Source: GCA-016699835 sp964543905
Lineage (GTDB): Bacteria > Planctomycetota > Phycisphaerae > Phycisphaerales > UBA1924
NCBI GenBank assembly: GCA_964543905.1
Contig: CAZIZO010000011.1
Location: 1 to 64,000 of the forward strand
DNA: 64,000 nt
Reading direction: 5' to 3'
Numbering within the stretch: the stretch's first letter is position 1; each line of letters starts with the position of its first letter. Below the pieces are notes generated by a model. That model saw only the letters and a list, made by a program, of their open reading frames with translations. It made no database searches and was not told the DNA's origin. A program made the position numbers and the translations under genes. This document shows, in pieces, positions 59,818 through 64,000 of the stretch.

Positions 59818-59865
59818 GCCGTTCGATATCCCCCCGCCCGCTCCCTCTGGGACGGTGAGTTTGGA

Positions 59866-60924
59866 TTACTTCTTCTCGTCCTTCTTAGTGTCATCCTTCT
59901 TGATGACGGTGCTCACGAGGGGTCGCTTGAAGAGTTCGTCGATGTGGAGGCCGGTTTCGGAGTGGCCGCCGAAGGCGGTGCCCGTCTGCTGCGTGTTCAG
60001 GCGCTCCATGCCCTTGACGTAGGCGTCGCTGGGGAGGGGGATGTACTTGACTTCCTTCGCCATCTCGGCGCCGTGGGTCAGGAAGAACTGGACGAAACGC
60101 TTGACCTCAGGGCGTTCGAGGCTCTTCTTGTTGACGTAGATGAAAATGGGACGGGCGAGGGGGTTGTACGAGCCGTCCTTCACGCTGGCGTCACCTGGCA
60201 TGACGGCCTTGCCTTCGGCATTGACAATGGGAACGGCCTTGAGTTTGGCCTGATTCTCGGCGTAGTAGGCGTAGCCGAAGTAGCCGAGGGCGTTCTTGTC
60301 TCCCGCGATGCCCTGGACAAGGGTGTTATCGTCTTCGCTGGCGGTGTAGTCTGGGCGGGAGGCCTTGGACTTCCCGTTGATCGCCTCGGTGAAGTAGTCG
60401 AAGGTTCCGGAGTCGGAGCCGGCGCCGTAGAGTTTGAGCGGCTCGGCGGGCCATGCGGGGTTGACATCGCTCCACTTCATGATCTTGCCCTTCGCGTCGG
60501 GCTCCCAGATCTTCTTGAGTTCGGCGACGGTGAACTGCTTGATGAAGTCGTTCTTGGGATTCACCATCACGGTGAGCGCGTCGAACGCGATCGGGAGTTC
60601 GATGTACTCAATCTTGTTGGCGATGGCTTCTTCCATCTCTTTGGCAAGGATGGGGCGAGAGGCGTTGGAGATGTCGATCTCACCGCGGACGAACTTCTTG
60701 AAGCCGCCGCCCGTGCCGGAGATGCCGACGGTCACTTTCGTGTTTGCGCCAGACTTCTTCTCGGCGTTCTGAAACTCCTCCGCAACGGCCTCGGTAATCG
60801 GGAAGACGGTGCTCGAACCGTCGATCTTGATGGTGGACTGAGCGAGGGCGAGGCGACCGAAAGAGGCCACCAGACCGAACGCCACGATCATGCCGCCCGC
60901 GAGTTTGCTCGATCCGATACGCAT
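59866..60924 (-). CDS. pstS: Phosphate-binding protein PstS
   Basis: A 352-residue periplasmic protein with a Sec signal ('GMIVAFGLVASFGRLALAQ'). 'IKIDGSSTVFPITEAVAEEFQ' and 'GISGTGGGFKKFVRGEIDISNASRPI' hold the phosphate-binding Ser/Thr/Asp residues typical of the family; 'YGAGSDSGTFDYFTEAI' closes the site. The C-terminus is Lys/Asp-rich ('KKDDTKKDEKK'). ATG 60924 is chosen for the signal peptide and an upstream GGAG. First gene of the phosphate operon, with an 11-bp direct repeat upstream at 61042-61061. Confidence 0.95.
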   Translation of the reverse strand: MRIGSSKLAGGMIVAFGLVASFGRLALAQSTIKIDGSSTVFPITEAVAEEFQNAEKKSGANTKVTVGISGTGGGFKKFVRGEIDISNASRPILAKEMEEAIANKIEYIELPIAFDALTVMVNPKNDFIKQFTVAELKKIWEPDAKGKIMKWSDVNPAWPAEPLKLYGAGSDSGTFDYFTEAINGKSKASRPDYTASEDDNTLVQGIAGDKNALGYFGYAYYAENQAKLKAVPIVNAEGKAVMPGDASVKDGSYNPLARPIFIYVNKKSLERPEVKRFVQFFLTHGAEMAKEVKYIPLPSDAYVKGMERLNTQQTGTAFGGHSETGLHIDELFKRPLVSTVIKKDDTKKDEKK

Positions 60925-61228
60925 TCCAGGAGTCTCCCTGAGTGGGCACCCCGGGCCAACCCCAGCACCCATGCGGGGGAATGGACCGAGGTATGCAAGG
61001 ATTATCGCGGGGCGTCTTCACACTTCATCCCACCCAGCGCTAAGAGTTCGTCAAGAGTTCGCGTGGGTGCGGAATGACATTCCCAGTCTGTGGGGTAAGG
61101 AGGTCTTTCGTGCGTGCGGAGTCTGAGGGAAGGATGGGCGATGGCCTAGGATTGATCCGATATCCCGCATGCGCATAGGAAGGAGTCCTATCGCCGTTTG
61201 TTCGGTCTCAGCGAGGCCAAAGGTATCT
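60925..61228. other. Divergent intergenic region between pstS and the 2-oxoglutarate dehydrogenase gene
   Basis: A 304-bp region that must hold promoters for both genes. It contains the direct repeat at 61042-61061 and, for the pst direction, TTGACG (61054-61049) followed after 17 bp by GGGATG, a weak -10. I see nothing decisive for the rightward gene, although AAAGG lies six bases before its ATG. Confidence 0.45.
61042..61061. promoter_or_regulatory. Candidate Pho-box-like direct repeat upstream of pstS
   Basis: AAGAGTTCG-TC-AAGAGTTCG: two identical 9-mers with an 11-bp period, about 118 bp upstream of the pstS ATG. PhoB/PhoP sites in other phyla are direct repeats with an 11-bp period, but the base sequence here matches none I know. 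Confidence 0.4.
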
Positions 61229-64000
61229 ATGACGACCCCCTCACCCAGCGAAGGCCCGAAGGCCGTGTCCCCATCAGTAAACGGTTGGAACGCCGAGTAC
61301 TTGGACGAACAGTACACGCGATTCCGGGAAGACCCCTCCTCGGTGTCTTCGGACGTCCGAGCGTTCTTTCTCGGGTTCGAACTGGCTTCGGACGGACGCA
61401 AGCCGGCGGTGGGAGCGGTGCATGTCTCCCCCATCGATGCGAAGGTGGACGAACTGCTCTTTGCGTATCGCGAGCACGGGCACGTGTGCGCGAAGACGGA
61501 CCCCTTTGATCGTGCACGCGCACGGCCTGAGGTGCTGACACTGGCGCATCACGGGCTTTCGGATGATGACCTGTCGCAGACGGTGGCGTATCCCGCGGAG
61601 TTCGGGCGGACGTCGGGCACGCTGCGGGAGTTGGTCGCCCTGCTCGAGCAGCGGTATTGCGGGACGATCGCGTACGAGTTCATGCACATCCCCGAAGAGC
61701 GCGAGCGAGAGTGGTTCCGCACGCGGATCGAGTCGGACCGGGTCATTCCGAAGTTCACCCCCGCCCAGAAGGCGAGGATTCTGGAACACCTGACGTCGGC
61801 CGAGGTCTTTGACCGCTTCTGCGGCAAGCGTTACCAGGGCAAGAAGCGGTTTAGTTTGGAGGGCGGAGAGGGTTTGATTCCGCTGCTCAAGTGGGCGACG
61901 GATCGCGCGGGCGAGTTGGGGGTGGCGGAGATCGTGGCGGCGATGCCGCACCGGGGACGATTGAGCGTGCTTCGGAACTGGGTGGGCAAGGACAACCACC
62001 GCCTGTTCACGGAGTTTGAGGACAGTTGGACGGACGCAGGGAATCAGGGGGGCGGGGACGTCAAATACCACCGCGGATACTCGGGGGACCACAGTTTGCC
62101 GGACGGACGGCGGGTGATCATTTCGATGATGAACAACCCGAGCCATCTGGAGAGTGTGAACGCGGTGGCGATGGGCAAGTGCCGGGCGAACCAGGACTTT
62201 TTCAACGATCACGAGCGTCGGAAGATCATCTGCCTCATCATGCACGGCGACGGCGCGGTCGCGGGGCAGGGGGTGGTGGCCGAATGTCTCAACATGAGCC
62301 GCCTGGAGGGGTACACGGTCGGCGGGACGATCCACGTGGTGATCAACAACCTGGTCGCGTTCACGACGGACCCGGAGGACGATCGCTCGACGATGTACTG
62401 CACGGACATCGGAAAGATGATCAACACGCCGGTGATCCATGTGAATGGGCACGACCCGGAGGCCATCGTGGCGGCGGCGATGCTGGCGGTGGAGTATCGG
62501 CACGAGTTCCGGAAGGACGTGTTCGTCGAGTTGGTGTGCTATCGCAAGTACGGTCACAACGAGCAGGACGAGCCGGGATACACGCAGCCGGAGTTGTACA
62601 GGCTGGTGCGTGAGCATCCGGGACCGGCGGAGGTCTATCGACGACGCCTGATCGCGGAAGGCTCGATCACGGCCGAGGCCGCGCAGGCGCAGGTCGATCG
62701 TGAACTGAAGGAGTTGGAGCGGGGACAGACGGCGGCACAGGCGCAGCCTGTGAACCCCGTGCCGCCTCCGGGCGGGGGCGAATGGGCGGGCTATCAAGGG
62801 GTGTACTCGTTTGAATCGCCTAAGACAGCGGTGGATGCCTCGGTGATCGCGGAAGTCTGCGCGGCGATGGGAAGAACGCCCGAGGGTTTCCATGTCCATC
62901 CGAAGTTGAAAAGCCTCCTGCAGTCGCGTGCGGGCTTGCCGAGCACGAAGAAGTTATCGCACGCGGACGCGGAGCAGATCGCGGTCGGGACGTTGCTCCT
63001 GGACGGCGTGCCGGTGCGGTTCAGCGGGCAGGATTCTCGGCGAGGGACGTTTACCTCGCGGCACGCGGTGCTGCGGGACGAACAGAGCGGGGCGAAGTAC
63101 ACGCCGCTGAATCACGTGCGACCCGGGAAGCAGGCGACCTATTCGTGTTGGGACAGTCCGCTGTCGGAGTACAGCGTGATGGGCTTTGACTACGGATATA
63201 GCCGGGGCATGCCACGAGCGTTGGTGGCGTGGGAGGGGCAGTTCGGCGACTTTGCGAACACGGCCCAGGTGATCATCGATCAGTATTTGGCGGGATCGGA
63301 GGTGAAGTGGCACCGCTGGGGCGGGCTGGTGCTGCTCTTGCCGCACGGTTATGAGGGACAAGGCCCCGAGCACTCGTCGGCCAAGTTGGAGAGGTTCCTG
63401 TCGCTGTGCGCGGACGACAACATGGAGGTGGTGTATCCGTCCACGGGAGCCCAAACGTTCCACATGCTTCGCCGACAGGCGCTGCGCAACTTCCGCAAGC
63501 CGTTGATCGTGATGACACCCAAGAAGTACCTGAGGTATGAGAGCGCCTCGATCGAGGAACTCTCGACCGGGCAGTTCCAGCACTTGATCGATGACCCCAA
63601 GATGGCGAACCCGTCGGCCTGCAAGGGCGTGACTCGGGTGATCTACTGCACGGGCAAGATCTACCACGAGTTGAACGATCGTCGCGAGCAGAGCGGGCGA
63701 ACGGATGTGGCGATCGTGCGGATCGAGCAGTTGTACCCGTTCCACGCGGAGATGGCGTCGAAGATCGACGCACGGTATCCGGACAAGGCCGAGCGGGTGT
63801 GGGTGCAGGAGGAGCCTCGCAACGCCGGGGCATACATGTACATCGCGGATGTTTATCGCGTGAACTTCGGCTTGGAACTCAAGTACATCGGGCGTCTGGC
63901 CAGCGCGTCGCCCGCGACCGGCTCGGAGCATGCGCACAAAGATCAGCAGGAGCGGCTGCTCAGCGAGGCGATCGCGCCGCTCGGCGCAACGCCGGGGAAA
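61229..64000 (+). CDS. sucA: 2-oxoglutarate dehydrogenase E1 component, 3' end beyond the window
   Basis: 924 residues are seen with no stop, so only the last few codons lie outside the window. The thiamine-diphosphate enzyme decarboxylates 2-oxoglutarate in the TCA cycle. The N-terminal E2-binding segment is 'WNAEYLDEQYTRFREDPSSVSSDVRAFFLGFE'. 'MPHRGRLSVLRNWVGK' and 'GDVKYHRGYSGDH' are E1 motifs, and 'MHGDGAVAGQGVVAECLNMSRLEGYTVGGTIHVVINNLVAFTTDP' holds the cofactor-binding GDG...NN. The usual HGDAA has Gly in place of the first Ala. The C-terminal half has 'WEGQFGDFANTAQVIIDQYL'. ATG 61229 has AAAGG at good spacing. Confidence 0.93.
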   Translation, partial: MTTPSPSEGPKAVSPSVNGWNAEYLDEQYTRFREDPSSVSSDVRAFFLGFELASDGRKPAVGAVHVSPIDAKVDELLFAYREHGHVCAKTDPFDRARARPEVLTLAHHGLSDDDLSQTVAYPAEFGRTSGTLRELVALLEQRYCGTIAYEFMHIPEEREREWFRTRIESDRVIPKFTPAQKARILEHLTSAEVFDRFCGKRYQGKKRFSLEGGEGLIPLLKWATDRAGELGVAEIVAAMPHRGRLSVLRNWVGKDNHRLFTEFEDSWTDAGNQGGGDVKYHRGYSGDHSLPDGRRVIISMMNNPSHLESVNAVAMGKCRANQDFFNDHERRKIICLIMHGDGAVAGQGVVAECLNMSRLEGYTVGGTIHVVINNLVAFTTDPEDDRSTMYCTDIGKMINTPVIHVNGHDPEAIVAAAMLAVEYRHEFRKDVFVELVCYRKYGHNEQDEPGYTQPELYRLVREHPGPAEVYRRRLIAEGSITAEAAQAQVDRELKELERGQTAAQAQPVNPVPPPGGGEWAGYQGVYSFESPKTAVDASVIAEVCAAMGRTPEGFHVHPKLKSLLQSRAGLPSTKKLSHADAEQIAVGTLLLDGVPVRFSGQDSRRGTFTSRHAVLRDEQSGAKYTPLNHVRPGKQATYSCWDSPLSEYSVMGFDYGYSRGMPRALVAWEGQFGDFANTAQVIIDQYLAGSEVKWHRWGGLVLLLPHGYEGQGPEHSSAKLERFLSLCADDNMEVVYPSTGAQTFHMLRRQALRNFRKPLIVMTPKKYLRYESASIEELSTGQFQHLIDDPKMANPSACKGVTRVIYCTGKIYHELNDRREQSGRTDVAIVRIEQLYPFHAEMASKIDARYPDKAERVWVQEEPRNAGAYMYIADVYRVNFGLELKYIGRLASASPATGSEHAHKDQQERLLSEAIAPLGATPGK

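Noticed and set aside
1..64000. CRISPR array, prophage, insertion sequence or defence island
   Set aside because: No regularly spaced repeats, integrase, transposase, terminase or restriction/toxin genes were found anywhere in the window.

Overview
The window is 64 kb of very GC-rich chromosomal DNA whose gene content points to a planctomycete, most likely class Phycisphaerae. The pointers are two-repeat GC-type dockerin tails, a PAPGA-type C-terminal sorting signal, an ECF sigma factor overlapping a membrane Ser/Thr kinase, a coiled-coil protein with a 'DPPLALR'-like C-terminus, and a Gram-negative envelope (two-partner secretion, an LptD-like protein, lipoproteins). This assignment is inferred from gene content; no rRNA is present. 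I see no phage, insertion sequence, CRISPR array or classic defence island.

Layout. 1-5.3 kb: a two-partner secretion pair on the minus strand, with the TpsB transporter followed by a very large haemagglutinin-type exoprotein that leaves the window. 5.7-12.3 kb: a small lipoprotein, an LptD-like outer-membrane protein, a Tat-exported metallo-beta-lactamase-fold protein, a porin-like protein and a PilZ-like protein. 12.3-17.5 kb: an unknown protein, PrmC, a Y-family polymerase, a WGEN-repeat protein with dockerin repeats, and a right-handed beta-helix protein. 17.8-21.2 kb: the sigma factor and kinase. 21.2-31.3 kb: methyltransferase, GluRS, DUF418 membrane protein, tRNA-Arg(CCT), coiled-coil protein plus ABC ATPase, NAD-binding protein, RNase R, NifU-type scaffold and CsrA, closed by a strong bidirectional terminator. 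31.4-38.2 kb: sortable surface protein, AI-2E family permease, and a five-gene minus-strand run (unknown secreted protein, Def, Fmt, HEIGHH protein, ThrC). 38.4-45.6 kb: SET protein, orphan DNA methyltransferase, DHH phosphoesterase, RibF, HAD, TruD, BFN protein and NnrE. 45.7-48.5 kb: a BlaR1-type sensor protease and BlaI-type repressor with two clear operators. 48.6-54.5 kb: LOG protein, AONS-like enzyme, STN-like secreted protein, tRNA-Thr(CGT), DUF2752 protein and two probably paralogous lipoproteins. 54.5-64 kb: UbiD-family protein, pstSCAB, and the 2-oxoglutarate dehydrogenase E1 gene running off the end.

Most of the window is ordinary housekeeping. The points most worth a second look are the BlaI operator/promoter arrangement, a GC-rich palindromic element that has become part of two N-termini, the surface-protein modules, the lipoprotein pair at 53-54.5 kb, the 11-bp-periodic repeat upstream of pstS, and several unrecognised planctomycete proteins. 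I did not find a clearly novel multi-gene system.
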